DNA of 64,000 nt, taken from assembly GCF_002028425.1 (NCBI RefSeq), contig NZ_CP020042.1, forward strand, positions 5,121,560 through 5,185,559, read 5' to 3'. The notes under the pieces are model-generated. The model was not told the origin of the DNA, ran no database searches, and saw only the letters and a program-made list of their open reading frames with translations. The DNA comes from Streptomyces katrae. Its GTDB lineage: Bacteria; Actinomycetota; Actinomycetes; Streptomycetales; Streptomycetaceae. The position numbers and the translations under genes were made by a program. Positions 52,862-61,819 of this stretch are shown piece after piece; the stretch's first letter is position 1; each line of letters starts with the position of its first letter.

Positions 52862-54445
52862 ATGGAGGTATTGCCGCTGGTGGCGCTGGTGGCGGTGAGC
52901 GCCGCCGTGGCGGGGGCGGCCCGGCGTACGCCCGTGCCGGCGCCGCTGCTGCTGGTCGCGGTGGGACTCGTCGCCGCGTACGTGCCCGGGGTGCCCTCGT
53001 ACGCCCTCGACCCGCACATCGTGCTGCCGCTGCTGCTCCCGCCGCTGCTGCACACGGCCGCGGTCGACAGTTCGTACCTGGACCTGCGGGCCAACCTGCG
53101 GCCGATCGCCCTGCTGTCGGTGGGGTACGTGCTGTTCGCGACGCTCGCGGTGGGCTGGGTGACGTACCTGCTCGTACCCGGGGTGTCACTGCCGGTGGCG
53201 CTGGTGCTGGGCGCGGTCGTGGCCCCGCCGGACGCGGTCGCGGCCACCGCGATCGCCCGGCGGCTCGGGCTGCCGAACCGGGTGACGACCATCCTGCAGG
53301 GCGAGTCCCTGGTGAACGACGCCACCGCCATCACCGCCTACAAGGTGGCCCTGGCCGCTGCGGTCGGGACGAGCGCCGGCTGGTCGGGCGGGCTCGCCGA
53401 GTTCCTGCTGGCCTCGGTGGGCGGGGTGGGGGTGGGCCTGCTGCTGATGGTCCCGATCCACCAGCTGCGGAAGCGGCTGCGGGAGCCCCTGCTGCAGAAC
53501 ACCCTGTCGCTGCTGATCCCCTTCGTGGCCTACGCGGCCGCCGAGCGGGTGCACGCGTCGGGCGTCCTGGCGGTCGTGGTCGTCGCCCTCTACCTGGGGC
53601 ACCGCAACTGGCAGGTCGACTTCGCGACGCGGCTCCAGGAGGAGGCGGTGTGGAAGGTCGTCGCGTTCGTCCTGGAGTCGGTGGTCTTCGCCCTGATCGG
53701 CCTCCAGCTGCCGGTGGTCCTGCGGGGCCTGAGCGAGTACGAGGGCCTGGCGGCAGCCTGGTACGCGATCGCGGTGTTCCTCGCCGTGGTGGTGGTCCGG
53801 TTCGCATGGGTGTTCCCGGCGACCTTCATGCCGAGATGGGTCTCGGAACGGATCCGCACGCGGGAGCCCGACACCGACTGGAAGTCCCCGGTGATCGTCG
53901 GGTGGGCGGGGATGCGGGGGGTGGTGTCCCTGGCGATCGCGTTCTCGGTGCCGATGAGCGTGCCGCACCGCAACCTGATCCTGTTCCTCACCTTCACCAC
54001 GGTGATCGGGACGCTGGTGGTGCAGGGCCTGACCCTCCCGCCCCTGATCCGGGCGCTGAAGCTCCCGCCGCGCGACGCCCAGGCGGAGACCCTGGCGGAG
54101 GCCCAGGCCCAGAGCGAAGCCTCGCGGGCGGCGGAGGAACGCCTCGCGGAACTCCTGGAGGACCCGGCGAACAGCACCCTGCCGCCACCCCTGGTGGACC
54201 GCCTGCGCACGGTCCTGGAACGGCGCCGCAACGCGGTGTGGGAGCGCCTGGGCGAGGTCAACCCGGTGACGGGCGAATCGGCCGACGACGTCTACCGGCG
54301 CCTGGCCCGCGAGATGATCGAGGCGGAACGCGAGGTCTTCGTGACCCTGCGGGACCGCCGCCGCATCGACGACGAGATGCTACGGGGCCTGCTGCGCAGG
54401 CTGGACCTGGAGGAGGCGGCGGCGTACCGGGAGGAGGCGGGGTGA
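52862..54445 (+). CDS. CPA1-family Na+/H+ antiporter
   Basis: This 527-residue protein has about 12 hydrophobic segments in the first ~410 residues and a ~110-residue charged, coiled C-terminal domain. Transport motifs are APPDAVAATAIARRL (~120, ion-binding Asp), GESLVNDATAI (~148) and GWAGMRGVVSLA (~350). It exchanges sodium or potassium for protons. It lies next to the osmotic-stress sigma operon, a sensible but unproven functional link. Confidence 0.92.
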   Translation: MEVLPLVALVAVSAAVAGAARRTPVPAPLLLVAVGLVAAYVPGVPSYALDPHIVLPLLLPPLLHTAAVDSSYLDLRANLRPIALLSVGYVLFATLAVGWVTYLLVPGVSLPVALVLGAVVAPPDAVAATAIARRLGLPNRVTTILQGESLVNDATAITAYKVALAAAVGTSAGWSGGLAEFLLASVGGVGVGLLLMVPIHQLRKRLREPLLQNTLSLLIPFVAYAAAERVHASGVLAVVVVALYLGHRNWQVDFATRLQEEAVWKVVAFVLESVVFALIGLQLPVVLRGLSEYEGLAAAWYAIAVFLAVVVVRFAWVFPATFMPRWVSERIRTREPDTDWKSPVIVGWAGMRGVVSLAIAFSVPMSVPHRNLILFLTFTTVIGTLVVQGLTLPPLIRALKLPPRDAQAETLAEAQAQSEASRAAEERLAELLEDPANSTLPPPLVDRLRTVLERRRNAVWERLGEVNPVTGESADDVYRRLAREMIEAEREVFVTLRDRRRIDDEMLRGLLRRLDLEEAAAYREEAG

Positions 54446-54451
54446 GGGCCC

Positions 54452-54545
54452 GCCATCGCCCCCTAGAGGGGTAGGGGCCGGGCGGTGTCTGCCCACCCAC
54501 CTCGCAGCGGGGCCCGGGCGGGCCGGAACCGGACAGCGGACCGGC
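54452..54545. repeat. Dispersed ~94-bp repeat, copy 1
   Basis: The first 71 bp (54452-54522) match 61820-61890 with four visible mismatches, and similarity resumes at GCGGACCGG near the end. Like copy 2 it begins a few bases after the stop codon of a plus-strand gene. It contains CCCCCT-A-GAGGGG-like palindromes. Confidence 0.85.
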
Positions 54546-54600
54546 ACTGAGTGTGGCCCCGCCCACCTCAGCACCGGTCCGCTGTCCCGTTCCGGCCCGC
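54518..54600. terminator. 27-bp-arm inverted repeat between convergent genes
   Basis: Bases 54518-54544 and 54574-54600 are reverse complements with one mismatch, enclosing a 29-nt loop. It separates the antiporter and the PLP enzyme and surely stops both transcripts. Confidence 0.85.
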
Positions 54601-54630
54601 GCGGATCCCGCCGCGATGGCGGGCCCGCCC

Positions 54631-55524
54631 CTACGCCCGCCCCGTCACGATCGCCGCCAGCGTCGTGCCTCGGGGGAACGTGCCGGCCTGCGTCAGGGTC
54701 GTCAGGGCGCGGAGGAGCTTCGCGACGTAGATGCGTTCCACCGGGAGGCCGTGGCGGGACTCGAAGTCCTCGGCGAAGGCTTCGAGGGATGGGGGGACCC
54801 GGGCGTAGCCGCCGTGGTCGTGGCCCTCGGCCAGGGTCCAGTTGGGGGTCGGGGCTCCGAAGGCGGCCGTCTGGAGGGAACGTATCTCCGGCCCCAGGAA
54901 GCCGCCCGCCAGGACCGGGACGCCCAGGGCGCGCTGGCCCGGGGCCAGGCCGGCCGCCAGGCCGGCCAGGGTGCCTCCCGTGCCGCAGGCGACGGCCACC
55001 ACGTCGCAGGCGCCCCGCAGTTCGCGCCCCAGCTCCGCGCACCCCGTGAGGGCGAGCGGGTTGCTGCCGCCCTCCGGGACCAGGTACGCGTCCGGGGCCC
55101 CGGCGGCCGTCAGGAGGCGGGACAGGACCTCCGGCTCGGCCTTGCGCCGGTACTCGGAGCGGGTGACGAAGTGCAGCCGCATCCCGTCGGCCGCGCAGCG
55201 GGCCAGGGAGTCGTTGAGGGGGCGGTCCGCGAGCTCGTCGCCCCGGACGATGCCGACCGTCTCCAGGCCGAGCAGCCGTCCGGCGGCCGCCGTGGCACGG
55301 AGGTGGTTGGAGTAGGCGCCGCCGAAGGTGACGAGCCGGTCGTGGCCCGCCTCCAGGGCGGCTCGGAGGTTCGGCGCGAGTTTGCGCCACTTGTTGCCCG
55401 GGAGTTCCGGGTGGACGAGGTCGTCCCGCTTGAGGAGGAGCCGCACCCCGTGCGCGGCGAAGCGTTCGTCGGCCGCCTCGGCGAGGGGGGACGGCGGGCG
55501 GGGGCGCAGCTCGGGGTGGGTCAC
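54631..55524 (-). CDS. PLP-dependent ACC deaminase/D-cysteine desulfhydrase family enzyme
   Basis: This 297-residue fold-type II PLP enzyme has GNKWRKL (~43-49, with the PLP-binding Lys), TFGGAYSNHLRATAAAG (~66, Ser/Asn) and ACGTGGTLAGLAAGL (phosphate loop, ~180). The family includes 1-aminocyclopropane-1-carboxylate deaminase and D-cysteine desulfhydrase; the two cannot be told apart here. GTG at 55524 is the start. It follows the amidase gene by 10 bp on the same strand. Confidence 0.88.
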   Translation of the reverse strand: MTHPELRPRPPSPLAEAADERFAAHGVRLLLKRDDLVHPELPGNKWRKLAPNLRAALEAGHDRLVTFGGAYSNHLRATAAAGRLLGLETVGIVRGDELADRPLNDSLARCAADGMRLHFVTRSEYRRKAEPEVLSRLLTAAGAPDAYLVPEGGSNPLALTGCAELGRELRGACDVVAVACGTGGTLAGLAAGLAPGQRALGVPVLAGGFLGPEIRSLQTAAFGAPTPNWTLAEGHDHGGYARVPPSLEAFAEDFESRHGLPVERIYVAKLLRALTTLTQAGTFPRGTTLAAIVTGRA

Positions 55525-55534
55525 CCGTCCATTG

Positions 55535-56125
55535 TCACTTCAGCCGGTCGGCCACACGTTCGCGCAGCCAGTCCATCGTGAAGCCCTTGGGGTCGATCTT
55601 GCCCGGCTGCCATTCCAGGTGGCCGATGACCGAGCGGGCGCCCCAGCCGTGGACGCGGCACAGGGCCGACGCCGAGCGGGTGATGGCGTCGAGCTGGACA
55701 GCGGGCCAGGGGTCCTCGCCGTCGCCGAGGTTCTCGCACTCGAAGCCGTAGAAGTAGCGGTTGCCGTCGGTGTCGGCCTGGTGGGCCGGGGGGAGGCGGC
55801 GTTCCGCGACGACCGCCGCGAGGACGTCGGAGTCGCCGGCGCCGGCGTGGTTGGCGCGGCCGTAGCCGACGAGGTGGACGCGGCCGTCCTTGGTGATGAC
55901 CCCGTGGCAGAGCGGGCCGGGCAGGGCGCGGTCCCCGTCGCGGCAGAGGTCCACGGTGTAGTCGGTGCCGTGGGTGACGGTGTGGTGGATCATCACCCCG
56001 TGCACCGGCCCCCAGGGGCCCTTGTGGTTGCGGTTGTGCGTGCGCCAGCTGCCGACCTCGACGACGGTCAGGCCTTCGGTGCGCAGGGCGTGGATGAAAC
56101 GGTCCGCGGACATGGGTGCGGACAT
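55535..56125 (-). CDS. N-acetylmuramoyl-L-alanine amidase (amidase_2 / PGRP fold), no signal peptide
   Basis: This 196-residue protein is nearly all amidase_2 domain. Zinc ligands are in MIHHTVTHGTD (~45) and GHLEWQPGKIDPKGF (~167), with YGFECENLG in between. There is no secretion signal, so it resembles a phage endolysin or a cytoplasmic recycling amidase. ATG at 56125 has GGGAGG 5 nt upstream; ATG 56113 is possible. An 8-bp inverted repeat lies just upstream. It probably shares a transcript with the PLP enzyme. Confidence 0.85.
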   Translation of the reverse strand: MSAPMSADRFIHALRTEGLTVVEVGSWRTHNRNHKGPWGPVHGVMIHHTVTHGTDYTVDLCRDGDRALPGPLCHGVITKDGRVHLVGYGRANHAGAGDSDVLAAVVAERRLPPAHQADTDGNRYFYGFECENLGDGEDPWPAVQLDAITRSASALCRVHGWGARSVIGHLEWQPGKIDPKGFTMDWLRERVADRLK

Positions 56126-56139
56126 GGCCGCCTCCCTTA

Positions 56140-56167
56140 CGGTACGTGCTCGGTTCGTTACGTACCG
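56140..56167. promoter_or_regulatory. Inverted repeat upstream of the amidase
   Basis: CGGTACGT (56140-56147) and ACGTACCG (56160-56167) are perfect 8-bp inverted arms 12 bp apart, immediately before the ribosome site. Candidate operator; the regulator is unknown. The rest of the 306-bp gap to eshA shows no gene. Confidence 0.5.
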
Positions 56168-56431
56168 GTGTAGTGGAAGCGGCCCTTCCGAGACTAGGGC
56201 GTGTTTCGGCCAGCCGTCACGCCGAGGCGAGCCGGAGGGCGGGGGCGCAGACCTCGTAGTGGCTGGGTGCCGCGGGCGGGGCGCCCCGGGATGGACGTCA
56301 GGGGCCGTTGAACCCTGAAGGATGCCCGGTGCGGCCCGGAGTAGTCCCACCCTTTTGTGTAATGGTCCGACCGCATTGCGTGCTGAAAGGCTTCTCTACC
56401 GCAGACCATGGAGTAATCGAAAGGCGAAGAC

Positions 56432-57838
56432 ATGTCGGTCCAGGCGGGCTCCGAACCCGAAGCCCAGACACCGCAGCGCAGTCTCGGCACCGCGGCCGCG
56501 CGGAACTTGGCGAGCACCACCAAGTCCGCCCCGCAGATGCAGGAGATCACCTCGCGGTGGCTCCTGAAGATGCTCCCCTGGGTCTCGGTGCAGGGCGGCA
56601 CGTACCGCCTCAACCGCCGCCTCAGCTACTCCGTCGGCAACGGCATCGTGGAGTTCGTCAAGACGGGCAGCCAGGTCCAGGTCATCCCGGCCGAACTCGG
56701 CGAACTGCCCCTCCTGCGCGACTACACCGACGAGGACGTCCTCACCGAACTCGCCGCCCGCTGCCGGCAGCTCGACTTCGAGGCCGGCCAGGAGCTCACC
56801 TCTTTCGGCAGCCCCTCCGACCAGGTCTTCCTCCTCGCCCACGGCCGCATCGACCACATCGGCCCCGGCCCCTACGGCGACGACGCCGTCCTGCGCACCG
56901 TCGCCGACGGCGCCTACTTCGGCGAGGACGCCCTCACCGACGACGAGGCCATCTGGGAGTACACCGCCCGCGCCGCCACCTCCGGCACGGCCCTCGTCCT
57001 GACCCGCCAGGACTTCCAGATCCTCGCCGACCGCGTCCCCTCGCTCCGCGCCCACGTGGACGACGTGCGCACCCAGCCCGAGCGGCACGCCAACCCGTAC
57101 GGCGAGGCCGCCATCGACCTCTCCGCCGGCCACCACGGCGAAGCCGTCCTCCCCGGCACCTTCGTCGACTACGAGGCCCGCCCCCGCGAGTACGAACTCT
57201 CCATTGCACAAACGGTCCTGCGCGTCCACACCCGCGTCGCCGACCTCTACAACCACCCCATGAACCAGACCGAACAGCAGCTGCGGCTGACGGTCGAGGC
57301 GCTGCGGGAGCGCCAGGAGCACGAGATGCTCAACAACCCCGACTTCGGCCTGCTCCACAACGCCGACTACGACCAGCGCGTCCAGCCCCACGACGGCGCG
57401 CCCACCCCCGACGACTTCGACGCGCTGCTCGCCATGCGCCGCGACTCCAACCTGTTCCTCGCCCACCCCAAGGCCATCGCCGCCTTCGGACGCGAGTGCA
57501 ACAAGCGCGGCCTCTACCCCGAGACCGTCGACGTCGCCGGGACCCGCGTGCCGGCCTGGCGGGGCGTGCCCATCTTCCCGTCCAACAAGATCCCGATCAG
57601 CGACGCCCGGACGACGTCCATCCTCTGCATGCGCACGGGCGAGGAGAACCAGGGCGTGATCGGACTCCACCAGCCCGGGATCCCCGACGAGATCGAGCCG
57701 AGCATGTCGGTCCGCTTCATGGGCATCAACGAGCAGGCGATCATCTCCTACCTGGTCACCGCCTACTTCTCCGCCGCCGTGCTGGTCCCCGACGCCCTCG
57801 GCGTGCTGGAGAACGTCGAGATCGGCCGCTGGCGCTGA
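56432..57838 (+). CDS. eshA: EshA, family 2B encapsulin shell protein with cyclic-nucleotide-binding domain
   Basis: This 468-residue protein has an HK97-like shell fold split by an inserted cNMP-binding domain (about 95-215; [28 protein letters not shown]). The C-terminal shell part includes [29 protein letters not shown] (around 380-410, quoted as a landmark). EshA was described in Streptomyces as a multimeric cyclic-nucleotide-binding protein affecting hyphal growth and ppGpp, and is now classed as a family 2B encapsulin. AAAGG is 7 nt before the ATG. The next gene, a prenyl synthase, overlaps its stop and is the obvious cargo candidate. Confidence 0.93.
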   Translation: MSVQAGSEPEAQTPQRSLGTAAARNLASTTKSAPQMQEITSRWLLKMLPWVSVQGGTYRLNRRLSYSVGNGIVEFVKTGSQVQVIPAELGELPLLRDYTDEDVLTELAARCRQLDFEAGQELTSFGSPSDQVFLLAHGRIDHIGPGPYGDDAVLRTVADGAYFGEDALTDDEAIWEYTARAATSGTALVLTRQDFQILADRVPSLRAHVDDVRTQPERHANPYGEAAIDLSAGHHGEAVLPGTFVDYEARPREYELSIAQTVLRVHTRVADLYNHPMNQTEQQLRLTVEALRERQEHEMLNNPDFGLLHNADYDQRVQPHDGAPTPDDFDALLAMRRDSNLFLAHPKAIAAFGRECNKRGLYPETVDVAGTRVPAWRGVPIFPSNKIPISDARTTSILCMRTGEENQGVIGLHQPGIPDEIEPSMSVRFMGINEQAIISYLVTAYFSAAVLVPDALGVLENVEIGRWR

Positions 57839-58887
57839 TGGCCGCGAACACCATCGCCGCAGGCGAGGGACAGGAGGCGGCCGCCCTCCTGGACAGCACG
57901 AGAGAAACGGTCAACCCGGAGCTCCGCCGGGCCGTCGAGAGCCTGCCCGCCCCCACCCGGAGGGTGGCGATGTACCACCTCGGCTGGGAGCACGAGGACG
58001 GCAGCCCGGCCGCCGCCGGCGCGGGCAAGGCCATCCGGCCGGCCCTGGTCCTCGCCTCGGCGCGGGCCCTCGGAGGTCCGCAGGGCAGCCCGGAGTCCGC
58101 GGTACGGGCGGCGGCCGCGGTGGAGCTGGCGCACAACTTCACCCTGCTGCACGACGACGTCATCGACAACGACGCCCGCCGCCGCGGGCGGCCCACCGCC
58201 TGGACCGTCTTCGGGATCCCCGACGCCCTCCTCGCGGGCGACGCGATGATGGCGCTCGCCCTGCGGATGCTCGCCGACGACCCGCACCCGGCCTCGGCGC
58301 GGGCCTCGGCACGCCTCGCGGCCTGCATCGTCGAGCTGTGCGCCGGGCAGCAGGCGGACTGCGCCTTCGAACGGCGTTCCTCCGTCACCCTGGAGGAGTG
58401 CCTGGCCATGGCCACGGCCAAGACCGGCGCCCTCCTGGGCTGCGCCTGCGCGGTCGGCGCGCTGTACGCGGGCGCCGGGCCGGAGGAGGTCGAGGCGATG
58501 GACGCCTTCGGACGGGAGGCGGGCCTGGCCTTCCAGCTGATCGACGACCTGATCGGCATCTGGGGGGACCCCGGGCACACCGGCAAGCCGGCCGGGGCCG
58601 ACCTGATCGCCCGCAAGAAGTCCCTCCCGGTGGTGGCGGCCCTCGGCTCCGGCACCGAGGCCGGGGAGGAGCTCGCCGCCCTGTACGCCGGCCCCATGAC
58701 CGGGGACGAGGACGTCCGGCGGGCCGCCCGGGCCGTGGAGCGGGCCGGCGGCCGCGACTGGGCGCAGGACCACGCCGGCGACCGGATGGGCCGGGCGGTG
58801 CAGGAGCTGTCCCGCGCGGTGCCGGACGTGGCGGCGGCGGGCGGGCTGCTGGCGCTCGCGGAGTTCGTGACGCGCCGTACGAAGTAG
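57838..58887 (+). CDS. Polyprenyl diphosphate synthase, candidate encapsulin cargo
   Basis: This 349-residue trans-isoprenyl diphosphate synthase has the first Asp-rich motif in LLHDDVIDND (~102-111) and a second one, LIDDLIGIWGD (~238), as DDLIG-x-x-GD. It condenses isopentenyl diphosphate with allylic primers; chain length cannot be fixed from sequence. ATG at 57838 shares one base with the eshA stop (TGATG). The ~35-residue polar N-terminus could be a cargo-loading peptide, as disordered N-termini serve in family 2 encapsulin cargo. Confidence 0.9.
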   Translation: MAANTIAAGEGQEAAALLDSTRETVNPELRRAVESLPAPTRRVAMYHLGWEHEDGSPAAAGAGKAIRPALVLASARALGGPQGSPESAVRAAAAVELAHNFTLLHDDVIDNDARRRGRPTAWTVFGIPDALLAGDAMMALALRMLADDPHPASARASARLAACIVELCAGQQADCAFERRSSVTLEECLAMATAKTGALLGCACAVGALYAGAGPEEVEAMDAFGREAGLAFQLIDDLIGIWGDPGHTGKPAGADLIARKKSLPVVAALGSGTEAGEELAALYAGPMTGDEDVRRAARAVERAGGRDWAQDHAGDRMGRAVQELSRAVPDVAAAGGLLALAEFVTRRTK

Positions 58888-58898
58888 ACGGGGAGGAT

Positions 58899-58935
58899 GG
58901 CCCGTTCCGGCACCGCGGGGGTGCCGGAACGGGCC
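58899..58935 (+). terminator. 15-bp hairpin after the eshA operon
   Basis: GGCCCGTTCCGGCAC (58899-58913) and GTGCCGGAACGGGCC (58921-58935) form a perfect stem with a 7-nt loop. Confidence 0.85.
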
Positions 58936-59003
58936 TATCCGCGCGCTCCGGCCAACTCTAGGATCACTCGCGGTCGTTGACGCGTGAGTGAAGGGTGTGA
59001 CCC

Positions 59004-59648
59004 GTGGTGCTGGAGATACGTCAGGCGGATCAGTCGGACCGGGACGCCGTCGCGCGTCTGCTGGACGAGGCCTTCCGCAGCGACCCGGTCAGCTCCTGGG
59101 TCTTCCCCGACCCCGCCCACCGCGCCGCCGTCCACGGCAGGTTCCTCGGGGTGTTCGTCGACGTGGCCCTGGCCGAGGGCCGGATCGACTACGCGGCCGA
59201 CGGCTCGGCGGCCGCCCTGTGGCTGCGGATCCCGGCGGGCGAGCCGGAGGGCGAGGACGAGATCCCGGCCAAGATGCGCGCCGTGGCCGACCCCGGCAAC
59301 GAACGCTGCGAGCTCGTCGGACGGCTCACGGGGGCGGTCCACCCCACCGCCGAGGAGCACGAGTACCTGCTCATGATCGCGGTCGCGCCCGGGCGGCAGG
59401 GCGAGGGGCTGGGCACCGAGCTGATCCGGCCCGTCCTGGAACGCTGCGACCGGGAGGGGGTCCCCGCGTACCTGGAGGCGAGCAGTGAGCGGAGCATGCG
59501 GCTCTACGAGCGGCTGGGCTGGGAGCTCACCGGCGAGGCGGTGCGGCTGCCGGACGGCCCGCTGATGTGGCCCATGTGGCGCAAGCCGCTGGGCGCGGGG
59601 GCGGGGGACGGGCCGCGTGCCCGGGTGGTGGGCGACCACTCCGGCTGA
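59004..59648 (+). CDS. GNAT-family N-acetyltransferase
   Basis: This 214-residue GNAT has the core at ~120-190: YLLMIAVAPGRQGEGLGTELIRP (part; acetyl-CoA motif A) and ASSERSMRLYERLGWE. Substrate is unknown. GTG at 59004 has AAGGG 8 nt upstream. The C-terminal ~20 residues are Gly/Ala-rich and dispensable-looking. It is a single gene. Confidence 0.88.
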   Translation: MVLEIRQADQSDRDAVARLLDEAFRSDPVSSWVFPDPAHRAAVHGRFLGVFVDVALAEGRIDYAADGSAAALWLRIPAGEPEGEDEIPAKMRAVADPGNERCELVGRLTGAVHPTAEEHEYLLMIAVAPGRQGEGLGTELIRPVLERCDREGVPAYLEASSERSMRLYERLGWELTGEAVRLPDGPLMWPMWRKPLGAGAGDGPRARVVGDHSG

Positions 59649-59705
59649 AGTGCTGTGACGGTCCTCGTACCGGGCGGACGCGCGGAAACGGCCTACCGTG
59701 GAGGT

Positions 59706-59909
59706 ATGGCCGGTGAACAGCGACGAGAACACGCGCATCCGACGGTCGCCCCGCAGGCCGGGCACGCACAGCAGACCTGCCCGGCCTGCGGGACCCCCGT
59801 GGAGACGGTGGTCCGGCGCCACAAGTCCCTCGGGATCTTCGTACCCACCTGGGGCCCGGGCCCCTGCCCGTCCCCGGACTGCCCGCGGCACGTGCCCGCG
59901 GAGGGATGA
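59706..59909 (+). CDS. Small zinc-ribbon-like protein
   Basis: This 67-residue protein has CPAC (~23-26) and CPSPDC (~54-59), four Cys that could bind one zinc ion, joined by VVRRHKSLGIFVPTWGPG. GGAGG abuts the ATG with 1 nt spacing, and TACCGT lies 12 bp upstream, so the message may be nearly leaderless. The stop codon lies in the loop of the following terminator. I do not recognise a named function. Confidence 0.65.
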   Translation: MAGEQRREHAHPTVAPQAGHAQQTCPACGTPVETVVRRHKSLGIFVPTWGPGPCPSPDCPRHVPAEG

Positions 59910-59920
59910 CCCTCCGCGGG
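59895..59920 (+). terminator. Hairpin spanning the stop codon
   Basis: CCCGCGGAGGG (59895-59905) and CCCTCCGCGGG (59910-59920) form an 11-bp stem; the loop ATGA holds the TGA stop of the zinc-ribbon gene. Confidence 0.75.
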
Positions 59921-59977
59921 TGCTGCCGTACCGCGGGTGCTGCCGTACGCGGGCGGGTGCTGCCGTACCGCGGGCGG
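59920..59977. repeat. Three-copy tandem repeat GTGCTGCCGTAC(C)GCGG
   Basis: GTGCTGCCGTAC occurs at 59920, 59937 and 59957, each followed by GCGG-type sequence; units are 17, 20 and 21 bp. It fills the gap to the snapalysin stop and may work as an extended terminator. Confidence 0.85.
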
Positions 59978-59985
59978 GTGCGGGA

Positions 59986-60651
59986 TCAGCCCTTGGTGCC
60001 GAGACCCGAGGCGACCAGACCGTTGGCCCACAGCTGGTTGACGCGCGAGCGCTCCGTGCTGTTCGGGTAGGCGTTCGTGCACGAGGTACCCGGACCGCCG
60101 CCCGACATCAGCTCGCTGCACGGACCCGAGTAGTGGTCCGGCAGACCCAGCACGTGGCCCGTCTCGTGGGCCGTCACACGGGTGGAGTTGTACTGCTGGT
60201 TCTGCGCGTAGTCCAGGAAGATGTAGCCCCGGCCGTGCCCGTCCGTGCTCGCGTACGACCCCCGGGAGTCGTTGCCCTCGTAGTACGAGAAGTTCCCGCC
60301 CGAGGACACCTCCTGCAGCTTCACGTTGGAGACCGAACCGTTCCAGATACGGGTCGAATTGGCTATCTGCGTACGGAAGCTGGGCGCGTTGCGGGTGTTG
60401 TAGGTGACCGTGACGACCGCCGTGGCGCTCGGGTTCGCGGCACGCTGCTCGGCCACCGCGCGCTGGACGGCCTCGAAGAACGCCTTGTTGGCGGCCTGGT
60501 TCTCCTGGGAGCGCTCGTACGCGGCGTAGCTCGCCGGGCTGCCGCCCGCCGGGGTCGCGGCCGTCGCGCTGGGGACGACGCCGCCGAGGACGGCGGCGAC
60601 ACCGAGGCCGACGGACGCGGCGGACAGCATGGTCCTGCGGGAGTGGCGCAT
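59986..60651 (-). CDS. Snapalysin-family secreted zinc metalloprotease
   Basis: This 221-residue secreted protein has a Tat/Sec-like signal peptide ([23 protein letters not shown], partly; cleavage near ATA-AT ~32), a short propeptide, and the M7 catalytic motif [13 protein letters not shown] (~164-176; three zinc ligands His, His, Asp). Two Cys (CSELM, SCTN) likely form the family disulfide. AGGAG is 8 nt before ATG 60651. The divergent LysR gene is the usual activator of snapalysin (snpA-snpR arrangement). Confidence 0.93.
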   Translation of the reverse strand: MRHSRRTMLSAASVGLGVAAVLGGVVPSATAATPAGGSPASYAAYERSQENQAANKAFFEAVQRAVAEQRAANPSATAVVTVTYNTRNAPSFRTQIANSTRIWNGSVSNVKLQEVSSGGNFSYYEGNDSRGSYASTDGHGRGYIFLDYAQNQQYNSTRVTAHETGHVLGLPDHYSGPCSELMSGGGPGTSCTNAYPNSTERSRVNQLWANGLVASGLGTKG

Positions 60652-60750
60652 GTGGGGGGCTCCTACTCATCAGGTGCAGTGGGGGGTGGATTGGGTGATC
60701 CGGTACCGGAGTCTGCGGGAGCGGAAGGGGCCGGCGGATGATGTCAGAGG

Positions 60751-60771
60751 CCGATAACACCGCCCTATCGG
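60751..60771. promoter_or_regulatory. Inverted repeat between snapalysin and LysR genes
   Basis: CCGATA (60751-60756) and TATCGG (60766-60771) are 9 bp apart, a dyad of the size LysR proteins recognise. It lies 100 bp from the protease start and 106 bp from the regulator start. Confidence 0.5.
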
Positions 60772-60876
60772 GGGGTTTCGGCGAGATTTACCTTGGTCAA
60801 CTAGCGTGAGAATGGCGGGATTCGGGGGGCTATAGGTGGCTGGTGCGGCCCCCTGGGGCCCGCCTACCCTCGGGTC

Positions 60877-61809
60877 ATGGAGCTCGAGGTGAGGCACCTG
60901 CGCGCGCTGTGCGCCATCGCCGACGCCGGCAGCCTGCACAAGGCCGCCCGGCAGCTCGGCGTGAGTCAGCCCTCCCTGACGACGCAGCTGCGCCGAATCG
61001 AACGGGCCCTGGAAGGCGAGCTGTTCCTCCGTGAGCGGACCGGCTGCCGGCCGACCCCCTTCGGGCGCACGGTGCTCGGGCGGGCGCGGCCGCTCCTCGC
61101 CGAGATGGCCGCACTGGTCGCCGAGGCGCGGGCCGCCGCGCACGGGCCCCGGCTGCGGATCGGCTCGACCGCGAGCCGCGCCCTGCCGGGGTGGCTGCGC
61201 CGGCTGCACCGGCGCGCACCGGAGACGGAGACCACGCTGGTGGTCGACGTCTCGGCCAACGCGCTGTTGCGGATGACCGCCGCCGGGCAGCTGGACGTGG
61301 CCTTCGTGCACGAGGTGGAGGGCAGCCCGCTGCGGGTGCCGGACGGCCTGGAGCTGCGGGTGCTGATGGAACGCGAGCCGCAGTTCGTGTCCATGTCCCT
61401 GGACCATCCGGCGGCCCGGTCGGCGGTGGTGGAGTTACAGGACCTGGCCGGGGACCGCTGGACGGTGGACCCCTCGGTCGACGGCGAATGGGACGGCCTG
61501 CGCCGCGTGTTCGCCCGCGCCGGCCTCACCCCGCAGGTCCTGCACGCCGACTACCACACGGCGGCGTCACTCATCGTCAGCGGCGAGGCGGTGGCCCCGT
61601 GCCAGCCGACCTCGGGCCCCCGCGACGACATGGCGATCCGCCCGCTGCTGGGCGACCCCCTGGCGGTCCGCCTCCTGCTGGCCACCCGCCCGGGGGAACA
61701 CGCCGAGGCCTACGAGGACCTCCGCGCCGCCTACCGCGAGGCGGCCCTGGGGACGCCGCCGTACCGGGCCTGGCTGTCACGGCAGGGGAGTCCGCTGCTG
61801 GTGGCTTAG
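60877..61809 (+). CDS. LysR-family activator, SnpR-like
   Basis: This 310-residue LysR regulator has its winged helix at ~1-60 (LRALCAIADAGSLHKAARQLGVSQPSLTTQLRRIE, partly quoted) and a two-lobed effector domain. It is divergent from the snapalysin gene with a dyad in between, the same arrangement as snpR-snpA, so it probably activates the protease. The ATG at 60877 lacks a clear ribosome site. Just after its stop begins a dispersed repeat and then a large palindromic element. Confidence 0.9.
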   Translation: MELEVRHLRALCAIADAGSLHKAARQLGVSQPSLTTQLRRIERALEGELFLRERTGCRPTPFGRTVLGRARPLLAEMAALVAEARAAAHGPRLRIGSTASRALPGWLRRLHRRAPETETTLVVDVSANALLRMTAAGQLDVAFVHEVEGSPLRVPDGLELRVLMEREPQFVSMSLDHPAARSAVVELQDLAGDRWTVDPSVDGEWDGLRRVFARAGLTPQVLHADYHTAASLIVSGEAVAPCQPTSGPRDDMAIRPLLGDPLAVRLLLATRPGEHAEAYEDLRAAYREAALGTPPYRAWLSRQGSPLLVA

Positions 61810-61819
61810 GCGGGCCATC

